DNA from: Alkalicella caledoniensis
GTDB lineage: Bacteria; Bacillota; Proteinivoracia; Proteinivoracales; Proteinivoracaceae
Reading direction: 5' to 3'
Assembly (NCBI RefSeq): GCF_014467015.1
Contig: NZ_CP058559.1
Coordinates: 3,348,001-3,412,000, forward strand
DNA length: 64,000 bases
The notes under the pieces are model-generated. The model made no database searches, was not told the DNA's origin, and was given only the letters and a program-made list of their open reading frames with translations. How positions within the stretch are numbered: the stretch's first letter is position 1; each line of letters opens with the position of its first letter. Both the position numbers and the translations under genes were made by a program. This document shows, one piece after another, positions 7,923 through 16,437 of this stretch.

Positions 7923-8636
7923 ATGAAAAAAAAAGAAAATTTAAATGAAATACTTGGTATTTTAGGTGGTATGGGACCATTGGCAACGGCTGAATTTTAC
8001 CAGAAGATAATAAACAAAACAGACGCAAGGATTGATCAGGATCATTTAGATATATTTATATCTAGTTTAGCCTCAACTCCCGATAGAACTCAGTATATAT
8101 TGAATAATGGACCTAGCCCCGTGGAAAAACTTGTGGAGTGTGCTAAAAAGCTTGAGCATATAGGAGCAACTTATATAGCCATGCCCTGCAATACTTCACA
8201 CTTCTTCTATAATGACGTGATAAAACATATCAGTATACCTTTTTTGAATATGATTGAAGAAACTGCAAAACATATAAAGAAAAATAGACCTACAAAAAAT
8301 ATTCTGCTTTTAGCCACAAAAGGTACCATTTTTGGGAATGTATATAAGGATACTTTTATAAAATATGATCTAAAGTTAAATGTGCCAGATTATATTAATC
8401 AAAATATCACATCTGAGATTATTGATACTGTAAAAAGGGGTAATCTCAAAAATCTAAGCAGATATTCTGATTTCTTTTTAGACCTAGAAAGGCAATATCT
8501 TATTATTTTAGGCTGTACAGAGCTTTCTGTGGCAAAAGATTTTTTATCCATACAAGGGGGGTTTATTGACCCATTGGAGGTTCTAGTGGAAAGTGTGCTA
8601 AAATTTGCTAACAAAAAAATTAAAGAAACTAAGTAA
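7923..8636 (+). CDS. aspartate/glutamate racemase family protein
   Basis: A 237-residue cofactor-independent racemase. It begins with the family signature LGGMGPLATAEFYQKI, and both catalytic cysteines are present: MPCNTSH near residue 80 and LGCTELS near residue 199. Length fits RacX/YgeA-type enzymes. It interconverts L- and D-aspartate or a related amino acid. The gene starts after AAGGGGGGAG, 14 bp behind the ATP-grasp ligase, and ends with a terminator, so it probably supplies a D-amino acid to that ligase. The exact substrate cannot be read from the sequence. Confidence 0.88.
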   Translation: MKKKENLNEILGILGGMGPLATAEFYQKIINKTDARIDQDHLDIFISSLASTPDRTQYILNNGPSPVEKLVECAKKLEHIGATYIAMPCNTSHFFYNDVIKHISIPFLNMIEETAKHIKKNRPTKNILLLATKGTIFGNVYKDTFIKYDLKLNVPDYINQNITSEIIDTVKRGNLKNLSRYSDFFLDLERQYLIILGCTELSVAKDFLSIQGGFIDPLEVLVESVLKFANKKIKETK

Positions 8637-8668
8637 AACATGGATGGCAAAGGATCCATGTTTTTTTT
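8637..8668 (+). terminator. terminator of ligase-racemase operon
   Basis: An ACATGGAT/ATCCATGT stem around an 8-nt loop is followed by eight T. Confidence 0.85.
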
Positions 8669-8773
8669 GTTAGGATTAAAATTATAGCAAAATTTCATAG
8701 TTTCATTATTATAATCACAAAAGAATTTTTTTGTTCATATACTAGATATAAACATTTTTAAAGGGGGAGAACT

Positions 8774-10237
8774 ATGAAAAAAATCCCAAAGTGTATGAGT
8801 ACGCAACATCCGGATAATGTAAATACTCCTTTTTTTTGTGAAAATGGAGAGCTCAAAGGAGAAGATGAAGTAAAAGAGGCATACTATGTATATTCCCATT
8901 TAGGGTGTGGTGAACAGATGTGGGATTGTGAAGGAAAGGAAATTGACAATTACGTCATAAAAAAGCTTTTAACTAGTTACCCTTATCTTTTTAAAAAGAA
9001 AACATTAGGTGAAGAACTGTTCTTAACACTAAGGGTTCCTAACCCACAACTGGAGAAGGCAGAGGGAAAAATTCTACTTGAGACCCTTGAAAGTATACCA
9101 AGGTCCTTTGATATTGCGAAGATTTTTTATAAAGAAGATAAACCCCCCATTTACGAGGTAATACTCCCTATGACCTCTAGTGTAGAGGAAATAAATAGTA
9201 TTTATTATTATTATAGAGACTTTGTCATTGGTAAAGAAAATTCAACTTTTGTTTTTGATGGTAAAAAGAATATTAAAGATTGGGTTGGAGAATTTAAGCC
9301 TAAGACAGTGAATGTAATACCCCTATTTGAAGATAAAGATTCCATGCTAGAGTGTGACAATATATTGGAAGAATACCTCAAGGACAAAAAAATAACTAAT
9401 CAAAGGGTTTTTTTAGCGAGATCTGATCCTGCAATGAACTATGGATTTATTGGTGCAGTTTTACTAAATAAGATTGCCCTATGGAAAATAGATAGATTAG
9501 CTAAAAAAATCGGTGTTGATTTATTTCCTATAATAGGGGTTGGGTCTGCACCCTTTAGGGGAGGGTTGACACCTTATAGTGTAAAGCGAGTTACTGAAGA
9601 ATTTCCAAGTGTCCATACTTTCACAATTCAATCGGCATTTAAGTATGATTACCCTTTAAAGGACGTAAAGGACGGGATAGATTTCATAAATGCATTTAAA
9701 ACTGGGAAGGCAATTGAAATCGACGAACAAAAATCAATGGATATTATTGAGAAATGTGCCGTAAGCTATGGCAGGGACGTCATAGACCTTGCTACAACTA
9801 TCAACTCGTTTTCTAAATTTATACCAAGAAGAAGGAAGAGGAAGCTTCATATTGGACTGTTTGGCTACTCAAGAAAAAAAGGCGAACTGAAGCTACCAAG
9901 GGCTATAACATTTTGTGCTTCCCTCTATTCATTGGGAGTGCCTCCTGAAGTGCTAGGTATTAGTGTATTATCTTTAGAGGACTTGAACTTTATTAACCAA
10001 TTCTACCCTAGTTTTAAAGAAGATCTAAGGGATGCAGTAAAATTTTTAAATCCCCAAAGTCCATATTTACCTAAAGGAGTACTGGAAAAACTAAGTATTA
10101 TTTTAGAAAACTATGACGTTGATGAAGAACACAAACTAATAACAGACCAGATAATAACTGATTTTTCAAAGGATAATACTGAAGGATTACAGGAATTAAT
10201 TCTACAGGCTGCAAAAATAAGAAGCTTTTTAGGATAA
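8774..10237 (+). CDS. ppcA: phosphoenolpyruvate carboxylase, archaeal type
   Basis: A 487-residue protein starting MKKIPKCMSTQHPDNVNTP, the characteristic opening of archaeal-type PEP carboxylase, about half the size of the classical 900-residue bacterial enzyme. It carboxylates PEP to oxaloacetate, refilling the TCA branch and feeding aspartate. A conserved GSAPFRGGLTP segment lies near residue 260. AAGGGGGAG precedes the ATG, and the gene is monocistronic with its own terminator. This form is mostly archaeal and occurs in only some Firmicutes, which suggests old lateral transfer. Base composition and codon use look like the neighbours. Confidence 0.92.
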   Translation: MKKIPKCMSTQHPDNVNTPFFCENGELKGEDEVKEAYYVYSHLGCGEQMWDCEGKEIDNYVIKKLLTSYPYLFKKKTLGEELFLTLRVPNPQLEKAEGKILLETLESIPRSFDIAKIFYKEDKPPIYEVILPMTSSVEEINSIYYYYRDFVIGKENSTFVFDGKKNIKDWVGEFKPKTVNVIPLFEDKDSMLECDNILEEYLKDKKITNQRVFLARSDPAMNYGFIGAVLLNKIALWKIDRLAKKIGVDLFPIIGVGSAPFRGGLTPYSVKRVTEEFPSVHTFTIQSAFKYDYPLKDVKDGIDFINAFKTGKAIEIDEQKSMDIIEKCAVSYGRDVIDLATTINSFSKFIPRRRKRKLHIGLFGYSRKKGELKLPRAITFCASLYSLGVPPEVLGISVLSLEDLNFINQFYPSFKEDLRDAVKFLNPQSPYLPKGVLEKLSIILENYDVDEEHKLITDQIITDFSKDNTEGLQELILQAAKIRSFLG

Positions 10238-10282
10238 AAATTGATCCCCTTAAGTTTTCAACTAAAAGGGGATCAATTTTTC
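10236..10282. terminator. ppcA terminator
   Basis: An AAAATTGATCCCCTT/AAGGGGATCAATTTT stem with a 12-nt loop, ending in T-rich sequence directly after the ppcA stop. Confidence 0.85.
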
Positions 10283-10382
10283 TTATTTAATAATTTGTTA
10301 ATATTTTCATTGAAACTTTATAACAGTTTTATAGTCTAATATAAGTAGAAAATATAAGAATAAGTGTTAAGGGGGAGTTGAC

Positions 10383-10586
10383 GTGGGTATAGCATTAGTT
10401 CTATCAGTTACTATAGGGTTGTTTGCCATAATTCTAAGGCCTAAGATAGGATGGTTTATTTTAGAAGGATGGAGATACAAAAGCTTTGAGCCAAACGGGG
10501 AAGAGTTATTGTTAAGTAGGGTAAGTGCGGCAATAATTCTCTGTGTTATCTGGTTCGTATTTGTCCCTTTTGCTAGTATAGTCTAA
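10383..10586 (+). CDS. small two-helix membrane protein (DUF6199-like)
   Basis: A 67-residue protein with a GTG start and AAGGGGGAG seven bases upstream. It has two hydrophobic segments (about 2-17 and 46-66) joined by RPKIGWFILEGWRYKSFEPNGEELLLSR. This arrangement (P-x-x-x-W-x-x-E-x-W, then P, then R near the second helix) resembles the small DUF6199 membrane family. No function is known. It is monocistronic with a strong terminator. Confidence 0.6.
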   Translation: MGIALVLSVTIGLFAIILRPKIGWFILEGWRYKSFEPNGEELLLSRVSAAIILCVIWFVFVPFASIV

Positions 10587-10617
10587 CAAAAATATATATT
10601 TAATAACAAGATGCAAA

Positions 10618-10662
10618 TAATAAAACTCCTAGTGGGAAATTTTCCCTAGGAGTTTTATTATT
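10618..10662. terminator. strong terminator
   Basis: A long stem (about 20 bp, AATAAAACTCCTAG.../...CTAGGAGTTTTATT) that can serve the upstream small membrane gene. Confidence 0.8.
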
Positions 10663-10676
10663 TGTTGTAATAAAAT

Positions 10677-10703
10677 AAAAAAAAGTGGCTATTAAGCCAC
10701 TTA
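10677..10703 (-). terminator. terminator of the tRNA-Pro/tRNA-Thr unit
   Basis: On the minus strand AAGTGGCT-TAAT-AGCCACTT is followed by a T-run, just downstream of tRNA-Thr. Confidence 0.75.
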
Positions 10704-10712
10704 AATTTTAGT

Positions 10713-10789
10713 TGGAGCCGACGATGGGATTCGAACCCGCGACCTGCTGATTACAAGTCAGCTGCTCTGGCCAACTGAGCTACGTCGGC
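10713..10789 (-). tRNA. tRNA-Thr (anticodon TGT)
   Basis: A 77-nt cloverleaf on the minus strand with acceptor GCCGACG/CGTCGGC, discriminator T and an encoded CCA. The anticodon stem GCTGA/TCAGC closes the loop CTTGTAA, giving TGT. The T-arm carries GGTTCGAATCC. It is the second gene of a two-tRNA unit. Confidence 0.96.
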
Positions 10790-10798
10790 AAATATTTA

Positions 10799-10875
<77 letters not shown>

Positions 10876-10890
10876 TCAACCACAAGATTT

Positions 10891-10919
10891 ATTTTACGAT
10901 AAAATCGAGAATATGTCAA
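10891..10919 (-). promoter_or_regulatory. promoter of the tRNA-Pro/Thr unit
   Basis: TTGACA (complement of 10914-10919), a 17-bp spacer and TAAAAT (complement of 10891-10896), ending 15 bp before tRNA-Pro. Confidence 0.75.
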
Positions 10920-10947
10920 TACATTTTTTATTTTTTTTAAAAATAAT

Positions 10948-11439
10948 TTATCCACTGCTGTTTGAGCTTGATCTGCGTCTACTTTCTAAGTAACAATGAT
11001 AAGTAATAATGCTTAGTGCTGCAGCTAAAATTGCAGGAAAAGTGCCAGTATAGTTTATTGAAACATCAGAGCCAATTACATCACCACCCAAACGACCACT
11101 TAAATATCCTGCCTCTGAAGTTAAATTAACACTAAAACCTATAAATTGCCCACCGACCCTACCAGTAATATGCCTTTCTCCAGAGATTGATATATCATCT
11201 CCTATAACTTCACCACCAATTCTACCAGATAAAGAGTTTGAAGAATAGGCAAGGTCTACATCGTTTCCTATAATCATTCCACCTATCCTACCCTTAAGGG
11301 TACTGTCTGTATACTTAAGTCTAACACTCTTGCCCTGGATAGCTCCACCTATTCTTCCTTCAATGGTAGTTGAACTGATGCTACATTCAATACTGTAACC
11401 CATAATCTGACCGCCAACCCTACCCGATAAATTTCCCAT
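10948..11439 (-). CDS. six-repeat GR(I/V/L)GG protein, predicted beta-solenoid with C-terminal membrane segment
   Basis: I do not recognise this family. From the ATG at 11439 (GGAGGG six bases upstream; a start at 11493 without such a site is less likely) it encodes 163 residues. The motif GR(I/V/L)GG occurs six times, at residues 6, 28, 50, 72, 93 and 115, so the repeat is 22 residues (once 21). The consensus is roughly L-x-GRIGG-x-I-x-G-x-D-V-x-L plus a variable turn. Such hydrophobic alternation with glycine corners fits coils of a parallel beta-helix. After the repeats comes a hydrophobic stretch (134-151), then RRR and a Ser-rich tail. It lies 67 bp downstream of the MocR regulator on the same strand. 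Confidence 0.8.
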   Translation of the reverse strand: MGNLSGRVGGQIMGYSIECSISSTTIEGRIGGAIQGKSVRLKYTDSTLKGRIGGMIIGNDVDLAYSSNSLSGRIGGEVIGDDISISGERHITGRVGGQFIGFSVNLTSEAGYLSGRLGGDVIGSDVSINYTGTFPAILAAALSIITYHCYLESRRRSSSNSSG

Positions 11440-11506
11440 GTAGATCCCTCCGTTATTATTATATAAGTACATATTTAAGATATTCTGCAGCACATTAAAA
11501 ATTCCT

Positions 11507-12898
11507 CTATTTCAATGTTCCTTTGATGATGCTAGCTAATATTTCTATTCCTGCTTCGATATCTTTTTCAGCCATGGTGGTGAAACTTAATCTAAAAAAG
11601 TTTTGTTTCCTATCAATAAAAAAATCATCACCGGGGAGGATTCCAACACCATGTTGTTTGGCCAAATTTGCTATATCATCAGCGCAAATATGGGGAGGAA
11701 GCTGTATCCATACACACAAACCACCAGTTGGTTTTGTAAACATTACAGATGAAGGTAATCTTTTCTCAAGGGCAGATATTGTGGTTAAACATCTGGATTG
11801 ATAAACCTTTTTTACTTTATTAACATGCTCTTGCCACAGATCTTTTCTTAGATAAAGATCAAAGGCCCTTTGTAAAAAGCCAGAAGTGGAGATGTCTGAG
11901 AACTGTTTAGCCTCAATTAAAGGTGTGTTAAAGATTGGTGGAGCTACTAAAAGGGCTAGCCTTAACCCGGGCATAAAAACCTTTGAAAAAGACTTTATAT
12001 AGATTACTATATTTTCAGTATCTAAAGCTTTAAGGGGAGGGATTTTGTTAATTGAATAGTTTAAATCTGAAAAATGATCGTCTTCAACTATAAGTGTATT
12101 GTACTTAGAAGCAAGGTCTAATAGCTTTCTTCGATGGGCTAAATCATACTGATAGCCCGTTGGACTTTGGAAATCAGGCATTACATATATAAACTTTGGA
12201 TTAAACTTTTTCAACCTGTCCTCAAGGATTTGCAAATCCATGCCTTTATTGCGAACGGGGATACCAACCGTTTTAGCACCACGGGAAGAGAAGGTAGCCA
12301 TTGCACCAGGATAACAGGGCTCTTCAGTAAAAACAAAATCACCTTCAGATAAAAGGGTTTTAGCAATTATATCTAAACCTTGCTGCCCACCTGAAATTAT
12401 ATGAACATATTGATGGGGTACATTGATTTTGTACCCCTTTAATAACTCACGAAGACTTTGCCTGAGGGGTAAATATCCCCCTGCTTCTTGATAATTAAAA
12501 GCAAAACCCCCATCTCTCTCTAAAACGTCATTTAAAAGGCCCTTAAAGGCTTTAACTGGAAAGAAGGTGGGTGAAGGTGAGGAAGTGATGAAATCATACT
12601 TTACATCACCAAATACGGTGCTCTCAGAGTATCCTTCATTGGTATCTATAAGGTTATTATCTGCAATTACAAAAGTTCCGCTACCATGGATTGTATAGGC
12701 GTAACCATCTTGTTCTAAGGTTTTGTAGCAATTAACAATTGTTACATTATTTACATTTAAAAAGGTAGACAATTTCCTAATGGAAGGCAGCTTATAATGA
12801 TGGGGTAGGGAACCTTTTACAATTAAACTTTTAATATGATCTGTTAACTGTTTATACTTAGATTCGCTGTTTGTAAATTGCACATGAAATACATTCAT
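11507..12898 (-). CDS. MocR/PdxR-type GntR regulator with aminotransferase domain
   Basis: A 463-residue fusion. An N-terminal GntR winged helix (about 10-78, with KLPSIRKLSTFLNVNNVTIVNCYKTLEQDG and HGSGTFV) is joined to a fold-type I PLP aminotransferase domain (about 110-460). The PLP lysine is in IKSFSKVFMPGLRL near residue 304; other PLP contacts are SGGQQGLD and the DDHFSDL region. MocR proteins use the PLP domain as a ligand sensor, often for vitamin B6 or GABA metabolism, but no such gene is adjacent. GGGAGTG precedes the ATG. The repeat protein follows on the same strand and may be its target or a co-transcribed partner. Confidence 0.9.
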   Translation of the reverse strand: MNVFHVQFTNSESKYKQLTDHIKSLIVKGSLPHHYKLPSIRKLSTFLNVNNVTIVNCYKTLEQDGYAYTIHGSGTFVIADNNLIDTNEGYSESTVFGDVKYDFITSSPSPTFFPVKAFKGLLNDVLERDGGFAFNYQEAGGYLPLRQSLRELLKGYKINVPHQYVHIISGGQQGLDIIAKTLLSEGDFVFTEEPCYPGAMATFSSRGAKTVGIPVRNKGMDLQILEDRLKKFNPKFIYVMPDFQSPTGYQYDLAHRRKLLDLASKYNTLIVEDDHFSDLNYSINKIPPLKALDTENIVIYIKSFSKVFMPGLRLALLVAPPIFNTPLIEAKQFSDISTSGFLQRAFDLYLRKDLWQEHVNKVKKVYQSRCLTTISALEKRLPSSVMFTKPTGGLCVWIQLPPHICADDIANLAKQHGVGILPGDDFFIDRKQNFFRLSFTTMAEKDIEAGIEILASIIKGTLK

Positions 12899-12999
12899 AA
12901 AAACACTCCCGTATTATATTGTATGGATACAGTTAGAATACAACATATGGTGCTATCTTGCAAGGGCAAAATCACCTTTTAAACATACCCTTCAAAATA

Positions 13000-13029
13000 G
13001 AAAAAACAAGGAGCTTGACAGCTCCTTGT
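13000..13029 (-). terminator. leuS terminator
   Basis: On the minus strand ACAAGGAGCT-GTCA-AGCTCCTTGT is followed by TTTTTTC, three bases after the leuS stop. Confidence 0.85.
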
Positions 13030-13031
13030 CA

Positions 13032-15476
13032 CTAACCAACTACAATATTAACAATCCTACTTTTGATAACAATAACCTTGCGTATGGATTTACCTTCAAT
13101 ATAACCTTGCACTTTTTCATCTTCTAAAGCAAATTTTTCAATGGCTTTTTCGTCCATCTGTGAATCCACTTCGATTTTACCCCTTACTTTGCCATTAATC
13201 TGAACAGCTAGTTCTATGGTGTCTTTTACTAGAGCTGCTTCATCAAACTTTGGCCAAGCTTCTTTGAAAACAGAGTATTCAAAGCCTAATCTTTCCCACA
13301 TTTCTTCACTAAAGTGTGGAGCAAAGGGAGCTAAAATTGTAACAAACTTCTTTAAGGTTTCCTTTACAAAAGCCATGTTGGCAGTGGAGACATTGGAATG
13401 ATATTGATACAACCCATTTAATAGTTCCATCATTCTGGCTATAGATGTATTGAACTGGAATTTATCAGCATCTTGAGTAATTGACTTTATAGCGTTGTTT
13501 AAAATGAAGTTTAGTTCTTTTTCATCTTTGCCAATTTCATTTGTGGAAGGACCGTGTTCGGTCTCAGTGAATGTTTCGATAAACCTTTCAAGCCTGTCTA
13601 CAAAACGTACAATAGCCTTCATTCCATCATCGCTCCATGGACCACCCTCGGTGTAAGCAAATCCAAACATTAGATAAAGTCTAAAAACATCTGATCCGTG
13701 GTTTTGAATGTACTCATCGGGTGAAATAACATTACCCTTAGACTTACTCATTCGGTTTCCATCAGGTCCTAGTATTATACCTTGGTGGACCAATGAAGTA
13801 AAAGGCTCATCAAAGGTAATATAGCCCATGTCACGTAAAGCTTTGTTGATGAATCTAGCATAAAGCAAATGCATACAAGCATGCTCAGGTCCACCAACGT
13901 ATTTATCCACAGGACCCATCTTACTTAGCCACTCTTTGTCAAAGGGTTCGTTCACATTTTTATTATCAGGATACCTTAAGAAATACCAGCTTGAATCAAC
14001 GAAAGTATCTAAGGTATCAGATTCCCTTTTGGCCTTAGCTCCACATTTGGGACATATAGTATTGATAAAACCTTCGTGCTTGGCCAAAGGTGACTTGCCG
14101 TCGGGGGCAAAATCTACATCGTAAGGTAGCTCCACGGGAAGTTGATCTTCTGGCACCGGAACGGTACCACAGTTATCACAGTAAATGATAGGGATAGGTG
14201 CACCCCAATACCTCTGACGTGATACAAGCCAGTCTCTTAAACGGTAATTTACTTTATTTTCAGCCTTTTGTCTAGAAGATAAACTTTCTACTATTTGCTT
14301 TTTGCCTTGTTCCCAATCAAGGCCATCAAATTCCCCACTATTTACTAATTTACCTGGGCCAGTATATGGAAGCTGGTCATTATCCGTATATCCAGCTATA
14401 ACCCTATCAATTGGTAAATTGTATTTGCTGGCAAATTGAAAATCCCTTTCATCATGCCCTGGAACAGCCATTACGGAGCCAGTGCCATAAGAAAATAGTA
14501 CATAATCCGCTATCCAAATTGGTACCTCTTTGCCGTTTACTGGATTTATTGCGTAACTACCTGTAAAAACGCCAGTTTTTTCATTGGTAGTAGATAATCT
14601 ATCTATCTCTTTAAGTTTTTTTGTTTTTTCTTGATAGTTAATAACGGCTTCTTTATATTCAGGTAAAGTCAATTTTTCAACAAGGGGACTTTCCGGAGCA
14701 AGGACAACGTAGGTTACGCCAAATAATGTATCTGGCCTAGTTGTAAATACTTCCACCTTATCACTATGATTCTTAATATCAAAGGTTATTTGTGCACCAG
14801 TGGATTTTCCAATCCAGTTTTTTTGCATTAATTTGGTTTTTTCTGGCCAATCTAATCCATCTAATTTTTCTAAAAGTTCATCTGCATACTCCGTTATTTT
14901 GAAAAACCATTGTGTTAAGTTCTTTTTAGTAACCTCAGAACTACAACGTTCACATAATCCATCAAGAACTTGCTCGTTAGCCAAAACAGTATTGCAATCT
15001 GGGCACCAGTTGACAGGTGCTTCTTTTCTATATGCTAGCCCTTTTTCATATAGCTTAACAAATAACCACTGTGTCCATTTATAATAATCTGTATTACAGG
15101 TTATAACCTCATAGTCCCAATCAAACATAGCACCCATTTTCTTAAGCTGCTCTTCCATTGTGCGGATGTTTTCCATTGTGGAATCATAGGGATGAATTCC
15201 TGTTTTTATAGCATAATTCTCAGCTGGCAAACCGAAGGCATCAAAGCCCATGGGCTCGAATACTTCATATCCTTGCATGCCTTTAAACCTTGCCCAAGAA
15301 TCAGTAAGACCATAGTTATACCAATGGCCTACATGAAGTTTACTACCTGATGGGTAAGAAAACATTTCAAGACAGTATAGTTTTTTATCAACATTTTCTT
15401 TATTAAACTTATAAAGTTTAGTTTCATCCCATCTCTTTTGCCATTTCTCGTCTGTCTTAACAGAATAATTAGCCAT
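13032..15476 (-). CDS. leuS: leucyl-tRNA synthetase
   Basis: An 814-residue class Ia synthetase of normal length that charges tRNA-Leu. The HIGH-type motif is HVGH in [15 protein letters not shown] near residue 50, and the KMSKS motif is RMSKS in [11 protein letters not shown] near residue 580. Zinc-type cysteine pairs occur in NWCPDC...CERC and IYCDNC...ICPKC. The editing domain contains [19 protein letters not shown] and the conserved GHDERD. AAAGGAGTG precedes the ATG. The gene is preceded by a Leu T-box leader, so its expression responds to uncharged tRNA-Leu, and it ends in its own terminator. Confidence 0.98.
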   Translation of the reverse strand: MANYSVKTDEKWQKRWDETKLYKFNKENVDKKLYCLEMFSYPSGSKLHVGHWYNYGLTDSWARFKGMQGYEVFEPMGFDAFGLPAENYAIKTGIHPYDSTMENIRTMEEQLKKMGAMFDWDYEVITCNTDYYKWTQWLFVKLYEKGLAYRKEAPVNWCPDCNTVLANEQVLDGLCERCSSEVTKKNLTQWFFKITEYADELLEKLDGLDWPEKTKLMQKNWIGKSTGAQITFDIKNHSDKVEVFTTRPDTLFGVTYVVLAPESPLVEKLTLPEYKEAVINYQEKTKKLKEIDRLSTTNEKTGVFTGSYAINPVNGKEVPIWIADYVLFSYGTGSVMAVPGHDERDFQFASKYNLPIDRVIAGYTDNDQLPYTGPGKLVNSGEFDGLDWEQGKKQIVESLSSRQKAENKVNYRLRDWLVSRQRYWGAPIPIIYCDNCGTVPVPEDQLPVELPYDVDFAPDGKSPLAKHEGFINTICPKCGAKAKRESDTLDTFVDSSWYFLRYPDNKNVNEPFDKEWLSKMGPVDKYVGGPEHACMHLLYARFINKALRDMGYITFDEPFTSLVHQGIILGPDGNRMSKSKGNVISPDEYIQNHGSDVFRLYLMFGFAYTEGGPWSDDGMKAIVRFVDRLERFIETFTETEHGPSTNEIGKDEKELNFILNNAIKSITQDADKFQFNTSIARMMELLNGLYQYHSNVSTANMAFVKETLKKFVTILAPFAPHFSEEMWERLGFEYSVFKEAWPKFDEAALVKDTIELAVQINGKVRGKIEVDSQMDEKAIEKFALEDEKVQGYIEGKSIRKVIVIKSRIVNIVVG

Positions 15477-15514
15477 TTCTAAACACTCCTTTTAAAAAGT
15501 TTGATTTTAAATAT

Positions 15515-15765
15515 AAAAAACCTCTCATCTCATAAATAGAGACGAAAGGTTAATTTCCGTGGTACCACTCTAATTGGATATGTAATATATCCCACTTGAA
15601 ACCATTTAACGGTGGTGAACCGTAAAATCCTACTTGGGGGTTCAGACTTTATTCTCAGGGGTGAGTTCAAGTTACTTTTTGTACCCTTTTACACCAAACA
15701 AGGGCTCTCTGTGACAAACAGTAAAAATACTAATCCCCATCAAAGAATTTATCTTTATTTAATAA
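15515..15765 (-). promoter_or_regulatory. T-box leader of leuS, leucine specifier
   Basis: On the minus strand the T-box sequence AGAGTGGTACCACGGAAATT lies at 15552-15571, followed by a terminator stem (about 15519-15551, AACCT.../...AGGTT then TTTTTT). The upstream stem I region shows an AGTA-type bulge followed by GAACTCACC, whose CTC (complement of 15663-15665) is the likely leucine specifier codon. Uncharged tRNA-Leu would pair with the specifier and the T-box bulge and favour antitermination. Confidence 0.92.
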
Positions 15766-15768
15766 TGA

Positions 15769-15797
15769 ATTATATAGAACAACAATACGGAAGTCAA
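15769..15797 (-). promoter_or_regulatory. promoter of the leuS T-box transcript
   Basis: TTGACT (complement of 15792-15797), a 17-bp spacer and TATAAT (complement of 15769-15774). Confidence 0.85.
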
Positions 15798-15936
15798 GAA
15801 AAAAAATAAAATTTAATAATATTTATCCAAGATTATATATAAGAGGTGAAAATCTACAATTTTAGTATTATCATTTATACTATAATATATACAAGTAGAG
15901 AGGGAGGGGGGAAGTCTAAAATAATTTAACTAACTC

Positions 15937-15967
15937 AAAGAGACAGTCATCTCAGACTGTCTCTTTT
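15937..15967. terminator. hairpin at the end of the SprT-like gene
   Basis: An AAAGAGACAGTC/GACTGTCTCTTT stem with a 7-nt loop overlaps the SprT-like stop codon. The T-run on the minus strand is short (TTTGAGTT), so it may be a weak terminator or a boundary hairpin. Confidence 0.5.
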
Positions 15968-16437
15968 AATGTAATCGTACCTTTACACTTACCACACCTG
16001 TATTTATTTGTGTTAATTTTTTTCATTCTGTGGAACGAGACTCCACAAGTAGAACAGGTATACACGTACTTATACTGTCTCATGGGTTTTGCATGCATTG
16101 GAGCATTTACTATCTTAACTAGAGCTATGAATTCTTTATCCCTATGCTTATAAGGAAGACCCATCTGATGCAAGTGATAGTGCGCAAGTTCATGCTTAAT
16201 GGTAGAAATTAAACCCTCTAAACCATATTTTTCATAATACTTAGGATTTAGCTCTATATTGCCTTGGTTTATGAAATACCTTCCTGCTGTAGTGCGCAAC
16301 CTGTTGTTGAAATATGCACTATGCTTGAAAGTAGTTTTGATATAGGGTAGGCCTTCAAAAAAATCACGGGAAATTTTTTGCACTAGATTTTGTAAATCTT
16401 CCCCTGAAAAAGAAATTAATTCTTGTTGTTTTTCCAT
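15952..16437 (-). CDS. SprT-like zinc metalloprotease-fold protein
   Basis: A 161-residue protein. The zinc protease motif HELAHYHLH is near residue 86 within IKHELAHYHLHQMG. The C-terminal zinc ribbon has CSTC near residue 128 and CGKC near residue 148. It matches the bacterial SprT-like (YdcK-type) family, related to the DNA-protein crosslink protease domain Spartan, although the bacterial role is unclear. The start codon lies inside the 3' end of typA (22-bp overlap), so translation is probably coupled to typA. Confidence 0.87.
   Translation of the reverse strand: MEKQQELISFSGEDLQNLVQKISRDFFEGLPYIKTTFKHSAYFNNRLRTTAGRYFINQGNIELNPKYYEKYGLEGLISTIKHELAHYHLHQMGLPYKHRDKEFIALVKIVNAPMHAKPMRQYKYVYTCSTCGVSFHRMKKINTNKYRCGKCKGTITLKETV

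Noticed and set aside
12921-12932. TGTAT-GG-ATACA palindrome upstream of the MocR gene
   Set aside because: It is short and AT-rich and may occur by chance; MocR operators are usually direct repeats, so it is not listed as a site.
15612-15809. 65-codon open frame on the + strand
   Set aside because: It overlaps the leuS T-box leader and promoter; the RNA signals on the minus strand explain the sequence.
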